Assembly: GCA_019119335.1 (NCBI GenBank)
Contig: DWXF01000055.1
Location: 1 to 56,113, forward strand
DNA: 56,113 nucleotides
Reading direction: 5' to 3'
Source: Candidatus Flavonifractor merdavium
Lineage (GTDB): Bacteria > Bacillota > Clostridia > Oscillospirales > Oscillospiraceae
Shown: positions 42,357-50,996 of the stretch, one piece after another
Layout: each line of letters starts with the position of its first letter
Position numbering within the stretch: the first letter of the stretch is position 1
Translations under genes and position numbers: made by a program
The notes under the pieces: generated by a model
The model's input: the letters and a program-made list of their open reading frames with translations, nothing else
What the model was told of the DNA's origin: nothing
The model's database searches: none

Positions 42357-43769
42357 TTACACCCGGGTCCAGGTGGTACCCTCCTTGCTGTCCTTGATCT
42401 CCACGCCCATGGCCTTGAGCTGGTCCCGGATAGCGTCGGCCTTGGCCCAGTCCTTGGCCTTTTTGGCCTCCAGCCGCTGGGCAATGAGGGCCTCGATCTC
42501 CTCGGCGCCCTCCGCCGGGGCGGACGCCTTCTCCCGCAGGGCGGCGGCCTTTTCCAGCAGATCCAGGCCCAGCACCTGGTCGAAGCTGCCGATGAGAGCC
42601 CGCTTGGTGGCGTCGTTCACGTCGGCCTTCAGCACGTCGTACAGCGCGGTGACGCCCAGAGAGGTATTCAGGTCGTTGCCCACAGCCTCGATAAATGCGG
42701 CCTTATACTTGGCGGCCGCCGCCTCGTCCACCGGAGCGGGGTCGTCGGACAGGGCGGCCACCCGGTTGACCAGCTTGTCATAGGCGATCCTGGCGTTGTC
42801 CAGGTTCTCCCAGGAGAAGATCAGGCTCTTGCGGTAATGGGACTGGAGGCAGAAGAAGCGGTATACCAGGGGGTCATACCCCTTCTCCTCCAGCAGGGAG
42901 ACGGTAAGGAACTCGCCACTGGACTTGCTCATCTTGCCGTGGTTGGTATTCAGATGGTGGACGTGCATCCAGTACTTGCACCAGGGATGCCCCAGATAGG
43001 CCTCGGACTGGGCGATCTCGTTGGTGTGGTGGGGGAAGGCGTTGTCAATGCCGCCGCAGTGGATATCCAGGTACTCTCCGTTGTACTTCATGGAAATGCA
43101 GGAGCACTCGATATGCCAGCCAGGGTAGCCCACGCCCCAGGGGGAGTCCCACTTCAGGGCCTGGTCCTCAAACTTGGACTTGGTGAACCACAGCACAAAG
43201 TCGTTCTTGTTGCGCTTGTTCAGGTCCTCCTCCACGCCCTCCCGGACGCCCACCGCCAGGTCCTCCTCGTCGTGGTCGTTGAACACGTAGTACTGCTTCA
43301 GCTTGGAGGTGTCGAAGTACACGTTGCCGCCGGCGAAGTAGGCGTAGCCGGTGTCCAGCAGCTTAGAGATGACCTTGATATAGTCGTCGATCATGCCGGT
43401 GGCGGGTTGCACTACATCGGGATGCTTGATGTTCAGCTTCTTGCAGTCGGCAAAAAAGGCGTCGGTGTAAAACTGGGCGATTTCCAGCACGCTCTTGTGC
43501 TCCCGCTTGGCTCCCTTCACCATCTTGTCCTCGCCGGTGTCGGCGTCAGAGGCCAGATGGCCCACGTCGGTGATGTTCATGACCCGCTTTACGTCATAGC
43601 CCTCGTACCGGAGGAATTTCTCCAGCACATCCTCCATGATATAGCTGCGCAGGTTGCCGATATGGGCAAAGTGGTATACCGTGGGGCCGCAGGTGTACAT
43701 GGACACCTTGCCGGGGGTGTGGGGGACAAACTCCTCTTTCTGATGGCTGGCGGAATTATATAACTTCAT
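42357..43769 (-). CDS. cysS: Cysteinyl-tRNA synthetase
   Basis: A 470-residue class I synthetase that charges tRNA-Cys. The HIGH-type motif is HIGN (FAHIGNLRSY), the KMSKS loop is KMSKSSGEFLTV, and zinc-binding residues are visible in TCGPTVY, ECSCISMKY and GIDNAFPHHTNEIAQSEA. The C-terminal anticodon-binding region is present. It lies 22 bases after cysE and should be on the same transcript, behind the T-box at 44447-44676. Both genes would therefore respond to uncharged tRNA-Cys. Length is standard. Confidence 0.97.
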   Translation of the reverse strand: MKLYNSASHQKEEFVPHTPGKVSMYTCGPTVYHFAHIGNLRSYIMEDVLEKFLRYEGYDVKRVMNITDVGHLASDADTGEDKMVKGAKREHKSVLEIAQFYTDAFFADCKKLNIKHPDVVQPATGMIDDYIKVISKLLDTGYAYFAGGNVYFDTSKLKQYYVFNDHDEEDLAVGVREGVEEDLNKRNKNDFVLWFTKSKFEDQALKWDSPWGVGYPGWHIECSCISMKYNGEYLDIHCGGIDNAFPHHTNEIAQSEAYLGHPWCKYWMHVHHLNTNHGKMSKSSGEFLTVSLLEEKGYDPLVYRFFCLQSHYRKSLIFSWENLDNARIAYDKLVNRVAALSDDPAPVDEAAAAKYKAAFIEAVGNDLNTSLGVTALYDVLKADVNDATKRALIGSFDQVLGLDLLEKAAALREKASAPAEGAEEIEALIAQRLEAKKAKDWAKADAIRDQLKAMGVEIKDSKEGTTWTRV

Positions 43770-43791
43770 ATGCTTCGCTCCTCTGTTCCTT

Positions 43792-44433
43792 TTACTGTTG
43801 AATTTTTTGTTCGACCAGCTGCTCCAGCCATTCCAGCCGGGAGCTGAGCGCTTTCAGTTCCTTTTGTACCGGGTCGGTGACGTGGATCTGGTCCACCTGA
43901 CCGGCAAAATCCACCTTCTCCCCGGCGATACGCACCGTCCGGGCGGGCACGCCCACGGCGGTGGCGTTGGGCGGAATCTCGCTGAGCACCACCGCATTGG
44001 CGGCGATGCGGGAATTATCCCCCACCTTGAAGGGGCCCAGTACCTTGGCTCCGGTGGAGACCAGCACGTTGTTACCCAGTGTGGGGTGGCGCTTGCCGTG
44101 GTCCTTTCCGGTACCTCCCAGGGTCACCCCATGGTAGAGCAGGCAGTCGTCCCCGATCTCCGCGGTTTCGCCGATGACGATACCCATGCCGTGGTCGATA
44201 ACCAGGCGGCGGCCGATCTTGGCGCCCGGGTGAATTTCAATCCCTGTCCAGAAGCGGCTCCACTGGCTGATGAACCGGGCCAGAAAAAACCACCTGTGAC
44301 AGTACAGGAAATGGGCGATTCTATGGTAAATGATGGCGTGTACGCCGGGGTAGAGCAAAAAAATCTCCAACCGGCTGCGGGCCGCCGGATCTCTGGCCTG
44401 GTAGGCCCGCAAGGTCTCGCCGAGACGAGTCAT
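43792..44433 (-). CDS. cysE: Serine O-acetyltransferase
   Basis: A 213-residue acetyltransferase that makes O-acetylserine from serine and acetyl-CoA, the first step of cysteine synthesis. It has an N-terminal helical region (RLEIFLLYPGVHAIIYHRIAHFLY) and a left-handed beta-helix of hexapeptide repeats (FWTGIEIHPGAKIGRRLVIDHGMGIVIGETAEIGDDCLLYHGVTLGGTGKDHGKRHPT-type, read in part). The short form is typical of Firmicutes. The start at 44433 follows GGAGGTG. It is first in the cysE-cysS unit, which is controlled by a cysteine T-box. Confidence 0.96.
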   Translation of the reverse strand: MTRLGETLRAYQARDPAARSRLEIFLLYPGVHAIIYHRIAHFLYCHRWFFLARFISQWSRFWTGIEIHPGAKIGRRLVIDHGMGIVIGETAEIGDDCLLYHGVTLGGTGKDHGKRHPTLGNNVLVSTGAKVLGPFKVGDNSRIAANAVVLSEIPPNATAVGVPARTVRIAGEKVDFAGQVDQIHVTDPVQKELKALSSRLEWLEQLVEQKIQQ

Positions 44434-44446
44434 GGCTCAACACCTC

Positions 44447-44676
44447 CAAAAAAATCGCCTCCTATGCACAGGGCATAAGAGGCGATGACTCGCGGTTCCA
44501 CTCTCATTTCTCACTCGAAGGCCGATAACGGGGCCTGCCGGAGGGCGTCTGCATCCCCCGCGCTCCCGGACGCACGTTCTCCAGTTACCCCCTGGGACCG
44601 CTCTCAGCCGGTGACGCTCCCTCTCTGGCGGGTACTCGCTGGGTACTCTTTCCGTTCTTCACGCGATTCAACTGTT
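44447..44676 (-). ncRNA. T-box leader, cysteine-specific
   Basis: The leader of cysE has the T-box antiterminator core GTGGAACCGCG on the minus strand. It ends in a terminator whose arms ATCGCCTCTTATGC and GCATAGGAGGCGAT (44486-44473 and 44467-44454) pair, followed by TTTTTTT. In stem I the specifier region reads GAACGTGCGTCC, with UGC (Cys) as the probable specifier codon. T-boxes read through when they bind uncharged cognate tRNA, so cysE and cysS should rise when cysteine is short. Confidence 0.93.
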
Positions 44677-44681
44677 TTAGT

Positions 44682-44710
44682 ATATTACCATCTTCCTGCG
44701 ACCGTGTCAA
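44682..44710 (-). promoter_or_regulatory. Promoter of the T-box-cysE-cysS unit
   Basis: On the minus strand TTGACA (44710-44705) and TAATAT (44687-44682), 17-base spacer. It begins inside the last codons of the upstream acetyltransferase gene. Confidence 0.8.
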
Positions 44711-45339
44711 GGTTCCGGTAAATCGTACCGGGCGCAGAACTCCGCCACGTCGTCAAAGTCCCGCAGCCGCGCCTTCAGCGTCTCATGGCTCCAGTCCCAC
44801 CAGCCGATGCGCAGCAGAGCCTCGATGGTGGGCCGGTCGTATCGCCAACCGATGTGCCGGGCGGGCACGCCTCCCACGATCTCGTAGGGCGCCACATCAT
44901 GGGTCACCACCGCTCCAGCGCCCACCACGCCGCCGTGGCCGATGGTCACCCCTCCCATCACCACCGCGTTGTGCCCCAGCCATACATCGTGTCCGGTCAC
45001 AACCCAGTTCTGCCGCCGCCAGTCCAGAAAAGCATCGTCATCCTCGCCCAGGCCGTAGTGGGCGCAGCGGTAGGTAATGTGATGGGCCGCCGCCCGGAAT
45101 TTGGCCGGGTGCTGCACCGGATTGAGCCGCACCCCGGTGGCGATGGAGTTGAACTTGCCGATACAGGAATAGATGATGTCGTTATAGCCGAAGCAGTAGC
45201 TGTAAGCCCCCACCTGGCTCTCCTCCAGCAGGCAGTGGTCGCCGATCTCCACATAGCCGCCGAAGGCGCACTTTTTGACCCGGCTGGTGGGGTGGATCAG
45301 GGGCCGTTTGGGGTCCAGGCGCTTGGAAAAGTCCAGCAT
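44707..45339 (-). CDS. Hexapeptide-repeat acetyltransferase (phosphonate-type, TIGR03308-like)
   Basis: A 210-residue left-handed beta-helix acetyltransferase. Repeats are seen in YVEIGDHCLLEESQVGAYSYC, DVWLGHNAVVMGGVTIGHGGVVGAGAVVT and VGGVPARHIG. The late helical region ends WWDWSHETLKARL. It closely resembles the hexapeptide transferases found in phosphonate (phn) gene sets, but no phn genes are present here. The chloramphenicol/streptogramin acetyltransferases are also related. The substrate is not known. It overlaps the pgsA stop (TAATG), so it is translationally coupled to the lipid gene. Confidence 0.8.
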   Translation of the reverse strand: MLDFSKRLDPKRPLIHPTSRVKKCAFGGYVEIGDHCLLEESQVGAYSYCFGYNDIIYSCIGKFNSIATGVRLNPVQHPAKFRAAAHHITYRCAHYGLGEDDDAFLDWRRQNWVVTGHDVWLGHNAVVMGGVTIGHGGVVGAGAVVTHDVAPYEIVGGVPARHIGWRYDRPTIEALLRIGWWDWSHETLKARLRDFDDVAEFCARYDLPEP

Positions 45340-45866
45340 TACACCTTGCTCCAGTCAATCACGTCTTTGTTTTTAGCAAAATATTCCACACCCGAATAGA
45401 TGGTGGTGCCGATAATCAGGGCAATGCACACCCCGTCCAGCACCGGGTGGACGATCACCAGCATCAGACAGATGCACACCATGGTGGAGGCGGTTTTCAC
45501 CTTTCCCGACCAGGCGGCGGCAATGACCCGTCCCCGCTCCACGGCAAGCAGCCGCAGGCCGGTGACGGCAAACTCCCGCACCACCACGATGAGCAGCGCC
45601 CAGGCCGGGAACCGGCCCATTTCCACAAACCACAGCAGGGCGGACATGACCAGCATCTTGTCCGCCAGCGGGTCCATGAATTTACCGAAGTCGGTCACCA
45701 GGTTATAGTGACGGGCGATGTATCCGTCCACAAAGTCGGTAACGCTGGCCAGGATAAAGATAGCCAGGGCAAACAGCCTGTGGAAGGGGAAATCCAGATA
45801 GAGCACTACCAGAAACACAGGGATCAAAAAGATCCGGAGCATGGTCAGCTTATTGGCGGTATTCAC
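45339..45866 (-). CDS. pgsA: CDP-diacylglycerol-glycerol-3-phosphate 3-phosphatidyltransferase
   Basis: A 175-residue integral membrane enzyme that makes phosphatidylglycerolphosphate, the precursor of phosphatidylglycerol. The CDP-alcohol phosphotransferase motif with its aspartates is seen as DFVDGYIARHYNLVTDFGKFMDPLADK (read in two parts). Four or more hydrophobic segments are present (LTMLRIFLIPVFLVVLYL, ALLIVVVREFAV, MVCICLMLVIVHPVL). It starts seven bases after rimO ends, in the recA-recX-rimO-pgsA order, a common clostridial grouping. The product also feeds Lgt. Confidence 0.95.
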   Translation of the reverse strand: MNTANKLTMLRIFLIPVFLVVLYLDFPFHRLFALAIFILASVTDFVDGYIARHYNLVTDFGKFMDPLADKMLVMSALLWFVEMGRFPAWALLIVVVREFAVTGLRLLAVERGRVIAAAWSGKVKTASTMVCICLMLVIVHPVLDGVCIALIIGTTIYSGVEYFAKNKDVIDWSKV

Positions 45867-45872
45867 AGCATG

Positions 45873-47192
45873 TCACTCCTCAATCTCTCCGGTCAGGTCG
45901 CCGTCCTGGGTGCCGGTGATACGCACATTGACAAATTCTCCGGCGGGGATCAGCCCGGCGGCGGTAAAATAGACGTGATTGTCCACATCCACCGAGTCGG
46001 CATAGGTTCGCCCGGCGTAGCAGCCCATGTCGGGGTCAAAGCCCTCGCAGAGCACCTCCATGGTCTCCCCCAGCCGCTGCTCGTTCCAGTGGTCCATCAC
46101 CCGGCTCTGCAGCTCCACCAGCAGCTCTACCCGCCGCTGGGCCACATCCGGGTCTACCTGGTCCTCCATCTCCGCGGCGGGGGTGCCCTCCTCGGGGGAG
46201 AACTGGAAGATGCCCGCCCGCTCAATGGCGCTCTCCCGCAGGAACTGGCACAGCTCCTCAAACTCCGCCTCCCCCTCTCCGGGCAGGCCGCAGATCAGGG
46301 AGGTGCGCAGCACCACGCCGGGGATCCGCTCCCGCAGCTTGCCCAACAAGGCCCGGATCTGGGCATTGGTGGTGTGCCGGTTCATGACCTTCAGAATACG
46401 GTCATTACTATGCTGCAGGGGTATGTCGATATACTTGACGATCTTGGGCTGGCGGGCAATCACCTCAATGAGGTCGTCCCCCAGGATATCCGGATAGAGG
46501 TAGTGCAGGCGGATCCAGTGGAAGGGCAGCTTGCACAGTTCGTTCAGCAGCTCGCCCAGCATCTGCTTGTGGTAGAGGTCGATGCCGTAGCGGGTGATGT
46601 CCTGGGCAATGACGATGAGCTCCTTCACCCCCCGGTCCGCCAGAGCCTTGGCCTCCTCCAGCAGAGCCTCCATGGTGCGGCTGCGGTAGCGGCCCCGGAG
46701 GTAGGGGATGATGCAGAAGGCGCAGCGGTTATCGCACCCCTCGGCGATCTTCAGAAATGCGGTGTAGGAGGGGGTGGTTACCAGCCGCTCCCCGTCCTCG
46801 TCGGTGCGGCTGATATCCCCGAACCGCCGGGGATGCCCGCCGGCGGCCAGCTCCTCCAGAGCGGACACGATATCGGTATAGCTGCCGGTGCCCATCACAC
46901 CGTCCACCTCAGGCATTTCCTTCGTCAGCTCGTCCTGGTAGCGCTGGGACAGGCAGCCGGTAACCAGCAGCTTGCCCAGCTTGCCCTGGTCCTTCAGGGC
47001 AGCCAGCTCCAGAATGTTCTGGATGGCCTCACTCTTGGCCGAGTCAATAAAGCCGCAGGTGTTAAGCACCGCGATATCCGCCCCCTCCGGCTCCCCGGTG
47101 ACGGTATGGCCGGCAGCCCGGGTGAGGGCCATCATCTGCTCGGTATTCACCAGATTCTTGGCGCAGCCAAGGGAAACAAATGCAACCTTCAA
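45873..47192 (-). CDS. rimO: Ribosomal protein S12 methylthiotransferase
   Basis: A 439-residue radical SAM methylthiotransferase that adds a methylthio group to an aspartate of ribosomal protein S12. The N-terminal cluster domain starts VAFVSLGCAKNLVNTE, and the radical SAM cluster motif is CDNRCAFCIIPYLRGRYRSR. The C-terminal TRAM domain is seen as EVLCEGFDPDMGCYAGRTYADS and the end of the protein. The combination of SLGCAKNLVN with CDNRC-FC-IP separates it from MiaB. It lies 12 bases after recX. Confidence 0.95.
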   Translation of the reverse strand: MKVAFVSLGCAKNLVNTEQMMALTRAAGHTVTGEPEGADIAVLNTCGFIDSAKSEAIQNILELAALKDQGKLGKLLVTGCLSQRYQDELTKEMPEVDGVMGTGSYTDIVSALEELAAGGHPRRFGDISRTDEDGERLVTTPSYTAFLKIAEGCDNRCAFCIIPYLRGRYRSRTMEALLEEAKALADRGVKELIVIAQDITRYGIDLYHKQMLGELLNELCKLPFHWIRLHYLYPDILGDDLIEVIARQPKIVKYIDIPLQHSNDRILKVMNRHTTNAQIRALLGKLRERIPGVVLRTSLICGLPGEGEAEFEELCQFLRESAIERAGIFQFSPEEGTPAAEMEDQVDPDVAQRRVELLVELQSRVMDHWNEQRLGETMEVLCEGFDPDMGCYAGRTYADSVDVDNHVYFTAAGLIPAGEFVNVRITGTQDGDLTGEIEE

Positions 47193-47204
47193 ATGACTGT
47201 CTCC

Positions 47205-47858
47205 TTATTCATACTCAAAATCTTCAGCCCCGCCGTACCGGCGCAGGCCGTCCTTGATGTCCTCCCACCGGAAGCCCCGGCGGGCCAGAGCGGCGGCGGC
47301 CCGCTGGCAGCTCTTGGGGTTGGACAGGTCCGCCCCCCGCAGCTTTTTCTTCAAAAAGGCGTCAATGGCGTCGTCAAGGGACTCCAGGGTCTCCAGCGCC
47401 TGGTCCCAGTATTCCCGGGGCACGCCCCGGCGGTAGAGCTCCTCCCGGATCCGTGCGGGCCCCCACCCCTTGGCGGCGTAGTGCTCCGCCACCGTACAGG
47501 CATAGGCCCCGTCGTTGAGGTAGCCCAGCTCCTCCAGCCGGTCGGCCGCCGCCTCCGCCGTCTCCCGGTCGGCCATCGGCTCCTTCTCCCGGTCTCTGGG
47601 CCGGGCGGTGAGCTTGTCCACCAGCTCCTTCCGGGACAGGGGGCGGGCGGACAGCAGATCCATAGCCTTGTCCCGTACCGCGGCGGCCTTCGCCGCCCGG
47701 GTCAGCTCTTCCAGTTTCTCCGCCGTCAGCTCCAGCCCGGAGCACAGGCCAAAGACGGCCACCTCGTTTTCCCCCACCCGCAGGATGGTTCCATCCTCCA
47801 GGTGGCACAGCCAGCGGCCCTGGACCCGTTGAGATGGGGCCAGCTTACTGATCCGCAT
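47205..47858 (-). CDS. recX: RecX regulatory protein
   Basis: A 217-residue helical protein that modulates RecA filaments. It shows the three-helix repeats typical of Rec[63 protein letters not shown] and [23 protein letters not shown] 47858 was chosen; it overlaps the recA stop by 14 bases, so the two are coupled. An upstream in-frame ATG lies inside recA and is unlikely. A typical N-terminal beta-rich domain of about 60 residues is also present. Confidence 0.9.
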   Translation of the reverse strand: MRISKLAPSQRVQGRWLCHLEDGTILRVGENEVAVFGLCSGLELTAEKLEELTRAAKAAAVRDKAMDLLSARPLSRKELVDKLTARPRDREKEPMADRETAEAAADRLEELGYLNDGAYACTVAEHYAAKGWGPARIREELYRRGVPREYWDQALETLESLDDAIDAFLKKKLRGADLSNPKSCQRAAAALARRGFRWEDIKDGLRRYGGAEDFEYE

Positions 47859-48957
47859 CCTCAAAGTCCTCGGCAGAGATGTCCACCGCCCGGCCAGCCG
47901 CACGGGCGGCGGCCCGGGCCTGGTTGCTCATCAGCTTGTAGGCGTTCTTGCGGATGTCGGCCTCCAGCTTGTCGCACACCTCCGGGTTGTCCTTCAGATA
48001 CTGCTTGGCGGCGTCCCGGCCCTGACCCAGGCGGGTCTCCCCCATAGCAAACCAGGAGCCCGACTTCTGCACCAGGTCCAGCTTGGCGGCCAGATCCAGA
48101 ATCTCGCCCACCTTGGAGATACCCTCGCCGTACATGATGTCAAACTCCGCCTCCTTGAAGGGGGGCGAAACCTTGTTTTTCACCACCTTGGCCCGGGTAC
48201 GGTTGCCGATGATCTCCGAGCCGCTCTTCAGAGACTCGATGCGCCGCACGTCAATACGCACCGAGGCATAGAACTTCAGGGCCCGGCCGCCGGTGGTGAC
48301 CTCCGGGTTGCCGTACATGACCCCCACCTTTTCCCGCAGCTGGTTGATGAAGATGACCACACAGTTGGTCTTGGCGATGGAGCCGGCCAGCTTGCGCAGG
48401 GCCTGGCTCATCAGCCGGGCCAGCAGACCCACGTGGGAATCCCCCATGTCCCCCTCGATCTCGGCCCGGGGGGTGAGGGCGGCCACCGAGTCCACCACCA
48501 CCACGTCGATGGCGCCGGAGCGGACCAAGGCCTCGCAGATCTCCAGGCCCTGCTCGCCGGTATCGGGCTGGGAGATAAGCATGGAGTCGATATCCACACC
48601 CAGAGCCCGGGCATAGTAGGGGTCCAGAGCGTGCTCGGCGTCGATGAAGGCCACCTCGCCCCCCCGCTTCTGGGCCTCGGCCACAATGTGCAGGGCCAGC
48701 GTGGTCTTACCGGAGGACTCGGGACCGTAGATCTCAATGATACGCCCCTTGGGCACGCCGCCGATCCCCAGAGCCAGGTCCAGCGACAGGGACCCGGTGG
48801 GAATGGCCTCCACCACGATGTCGGCGTTGTCTCCCAGGCGCATGATGGAACCCTTGCCGTAGGCCTTTTCAATCTGGGCCATGGCGGTCTCCAGCGCCTT
48901 CTTCTTATCAGATGCGGGGGCCGCAGCCTCCACCACGGACTTTTTCTTGTCTGCCAT
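47845..48957 (-). CDS. recA: Recombinase A
   Basis: A 370-residue RecA. Visible motifs are [40 protein letters not shown], Walker [13 protein letters not shown], Walker [11 protein letters not shown], the L2 loop region [26 protein letters not shown], and the C-terminal tail ending in acidic residues ([10 protein letters not shown]). It catalyses homologous pairing and triggers LexA cleavage. No clear LexA box was seen in the 40 bases before the start, and a weak terminator separates it from prmC, so the promoter may lie inside or before prmC. The start at 48957 follows GAGAGGAG. Confidence 0.97.
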   Translation of the reverse strand: MADKKKSVVEAAAPASDKKKALETAMAQIEKAYGKGSIMRLGDNADIVVEAIPTGSLSLDLALGIGGVPKGRIIEIYGPESSGKTTLALHIVAEAQKRGGEVAFIDAEHALDPYYARALGVDIDSMLISQPDTGEQGLEICEALVRSGAIDVVVVDSVAALTPRAEIEGDMGDSHVGLLARLMSQALRKLAGSIAKTNCVVIFINQLREKVGVMYGNPEVTTGGRALKFYASVRIDVRRIESLKSGSEIIGNRTRAKVVKNKVSPPFKEAEFDIMYGEGISKVGEILDLAAKLDLVQKSGSWFAMGETRLGQGRDAAKQYLKDNPEVCDKLEADIRKNAYKLMSNQARAAARAAGRAVDISAEDFEDADQ

Positions 48958-48975
48958 ACTGTGATTTCTCCTCTC

Positions 48976-48995
48976 AAAAAGCGGGGCGGTCCGCT
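48976..48995 (-). terminator. Weak terminator between prmC and recA
   Basis: On the minus strand AGCGG (48995-48991) pairs with CCGCT (48984-48980), followed by TTTT (48979-48976). The stem is only five base pairs, so it may act as a partial stop. Confidence 0.4.
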
Positions 48996-48996
48996 C

Positions 48997-49860
48997 TTAC
49001 CGGTTTGAAATACCCTCTACCACCCGCCAGATTCCCTGGGTATCCTGGGTGCTCTGGACCTGCTCAAAGCCGTTCATGGTCAAGATCCGCTCCACGTCCT
49101 GGGCCTGACCGATTCCCACCTCGAACACCAGGGAACCGCCCAGCCGCAGGGCCTTTCCCCAGCGCTGGGCGATGGCCCGGTAAAAATCCAGGCCGTCCGC
49201 CCCGCCGTCCAGGGCCGAGCGGGGCTCGTAATCCCGGACGCCGGCGTCCAGACCTGCAATGTCTCCGCTGGGAATATAAGGGGGATTGCAGGCGATCACG
49301 TCAAAACCCCACAGAGCGGCGGGGGGCTCCTCCAGGGCGTCGGCGTGGACGCAGGTGACCCGGGCGTTCAGGTCGCAGCGGCGGATGTTGCCCTTGCACA
49401 GCTTCAGCGCCGGTTCGCTGACATCCGCCAGCACCACCCGGCACTCAGGCACATTGGCCGCCACCGCCAGCCCCACGCAGCCGCTGCCGGCGCACAGGTC
49501 CAGCACCCTGGCCCCCTCTCCGGCGGCGCGGGCCAGCAAAATGGCCCGCTCGGCCAGTATCTCCGTATCCATCCGGGGGATAAGCACGTCGGGGGACACC
49601 TCCAGGGACAGGCCGTAAAACTCCCACTCCCCGATGATGTAGGCCACCGGCTCCCCCGCCAGCCGCCGTTCCACCAGCCCGGCCAGCTTCTCTTCCACCT
49701 GGGCGGAGGCATACAACGTCATGTCCCGGTAAAACTGCTCCCGGCTCTTGCCCGCGGCGCAGCACACCAGCTCCCTGGCCTCCAGCTGCGCCCCCTCAAT
49801 CCCCGCCTGGCGCAGCCGGCGGCGGGCGTCCAGGTAGAGGTTATTATAGGTGGTCGCCAT
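48997..49860 (-). CDS. prmC: Release factor glutamine methyltransferase
   Basis: A 287-residue SAM-dependent methyltransferase that methylates the GGQ glutamine of peptide release factors. The NPPY motif is visible (CNPPYIPSGDI), after a SAM-binding stretch (VLDLCAGSGCVGLAVAANVPECRVVLADVSE). The N-terminal helical domain (LVERRLAGEPVAYIIGEWEFYGL) is typical of PrmC. It lies 57 bases after a DUF1385 gene; this pairing is common in Firmicutes near prfA. prfA is not in the window. Confidence 0.95.
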   Translation of the reverse strand: MATTYNNLYLDARRRLRQAGIEGAQLEARELVCCAAGKSREQFYRDMTLYASAQVEEKLAGLVERRLAGEPVAYIIGEWEFYGLSLEVSPDVLIPRMDTEILAERAILLARAAGEGARVLDLCAGSGCVGLAVAANVPECRVVLADVSEPALKLCKGNIRRCDLNARVTCVHADALEEPPAALWGFDVIACNPPYIPSGDIAGLDAGVRDYEPRSALDGGADGLDFYRAIAQRWGKALRLGGSLVFEVGIGQAQDVERILTMNGFEQVQSTQDTQGIWRVVEGISNR

Positions 49861-49917
49861 GAAACCACACTCCTGCTTTTAATCTCTCTTTCTCTCACTG
49901 GTTTCCCTGACGGGAAT

Positions 49918-50898
49918 TCACCACTGGTCCTTCCCCTCCTCATTGGGAAGCACCAGCGTAAAGGCCCGGATACCCACCTCGATCATGCTGTCGTCCGGCT
50001 CAAAGGTGGTCCAGTTCTGCAGCCACAGCCCCGGCGCGGTCATCACCCGGGTAAACCAGTTGTCATACCGGCCCACCAAGCGGTTGAACTCATAGGTCAG
50101 GCTGACGATCACCGGCAGCAGCAGCAGATGCAGTCCCATCCGCACGAAGGTGTTCACCACGTCCACATAGGTAAACACCACGCTGGAGAGCAGGATGCTC
50201 ACCACGATTACCACAAACAGAAAGCTGGTGCCGCAGCGGGGGTGGTGCCTGGGCTGCTTGCGCACGTTCTCCACCGTCAGGGGCAGGCCATGCTCATAGC
50301 AGAAGATGGTCTTGTGCTCCGCCCCGTGGTACTGAAAGACCCGGTGGATCTCCTTGGTGTGGGAGCACAACATCAGGTAGCCCGCAAAGATGACGATGCG
50401 CACCACGCCCTCCAGCAGGTTGCGCACCCACATGGCCAGGGGCACCGCCTTCCCCAGCAGGCCCACCAGCGCGGTGGGCAGCAGGATAAAGAGCACCACG
50501 GAAAACAGCATGCCCAGCACCACCGCCAGGGTGACCAGCGCAGAGGCCGCCTTTTCACTGCCCAGGTGCTTGTCCAGCCACACCTCCAGTTTGGAGGGCT
50601 CCTCCGGCTCCTCTTCATCCTCAGGCACAAAGGAGGCGGAATACATCAGGGCCTTCACCCCGTTGGCCATGGAGGAGCAGAAATTGAACACGCCCCGGAT
50701 CAGAGGCAGGCCCAGCAGGGGGTGCTTGTCCTTGATGAGTACCCGCTCCTCCACCTGCTCCTCCAGCATACCGTCCGGCTTGCGAACCACTACGGCCTTT
50801 TTCTCCGGCCCCAGCATCATGATGCCTTCAATCAGGGCCTGGCCGCCGATCATGGTCTTATAGGGGGTATCACAGGCTCGCTTTGTCTGATTTGACAT
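49918..50898 (-). CDS. DUF1385 membrane protein (YqhQ-like)
   Basis: A 326-residue membrane protein of the DUF1385 family. The N-terminal part is soluble (MIGGQALIEGIMMLGPEKKAVVVRKPDGM). Several hydrophobic segments follow (SALVTLAVVLGMLFSVVLFILLPTALVGLLG, IVIFAGYLML, FLFVVIVVSILLSSVVFTYV), with the conserved HRVFQYHGAEHKTIFCYEHGLPLTVENVRKQPRHHPRCGTSF between them. The histidines and cysteine in that block suggest a metal or catalytic site. The family function is unknown. It is first in a unit with prmC and has a promoter set in the terminator hairpin at 50944-50986. Confidence 0.9.
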   Translation of the reverse strand: MSNQTKRACDTPYKTMIGGQALIEGIMMLGPEKKAVVVRKPDGMLEEQVEERVLIKDKHPLLGLPLIRGVFNFCSSMANGVKALMYSASFVPEDEEEPEEPSKLEVWLDKHLGSEKAASALVTLAVVLGMLFSVVLFILLPTALVGLLGKAVPLAMWVRNLLEGVVRIVIFAGYLMLCSHTKEIHRVFQYHGAEHKTIFCYEHGLPLTVENVRKQPRHHPRCGTSFLFVVIVVSILLSSVVFTYVDVVNTFVRMGLHLLLLPVIVSLTYEFNRLVGRYDNWFTRVMTAPGLWLQNWTTFEPDDSMIEVGIRAFTLVLPNEEGKDQW

Positions 50899-50943
50899 TG
50901 AGTTTTTGTTCTCCTTGCTGTTGGAATCTGAATAGTCTTGTCT

Positions 50944-50986
50944 ATTGTATCAAACCCGCACCCTGATTGCAAGGGGTGCGGGTTTG
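50944..50986 (-). promoter_or_regulatory. Hairpin that ends the kinase unit and carries the DUF1385 promoter
   Basis: CAAACCCGCACCC (50951-50963) pairs exactly with GGGTGCGGGTTTG (50974-50986). On the minus strand TTGCAA (50972-50967) and TACAAT (50949-50944) have a 17-base spacer and so overlap the hairpin. The stem may end the upstream histidine kinase transcript; the T tract is weak. Confidence 0.55.
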
Positions 50987-50996
50987 AATTTTAGAA

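Noticed and set aside
45447-48047. An 866-residue plus-strand reading frame across pgsA, rimO and recX
   Set aside because: It is antisense to three well-recognised genes, and its product is repetitive in His, Gln and Gly.
48957-48996. LexA box before recA
   Set aside because: No GAAC-N4-GTTC-like sequence was seen in the short gap. SOS control may act through a more distant promoter.
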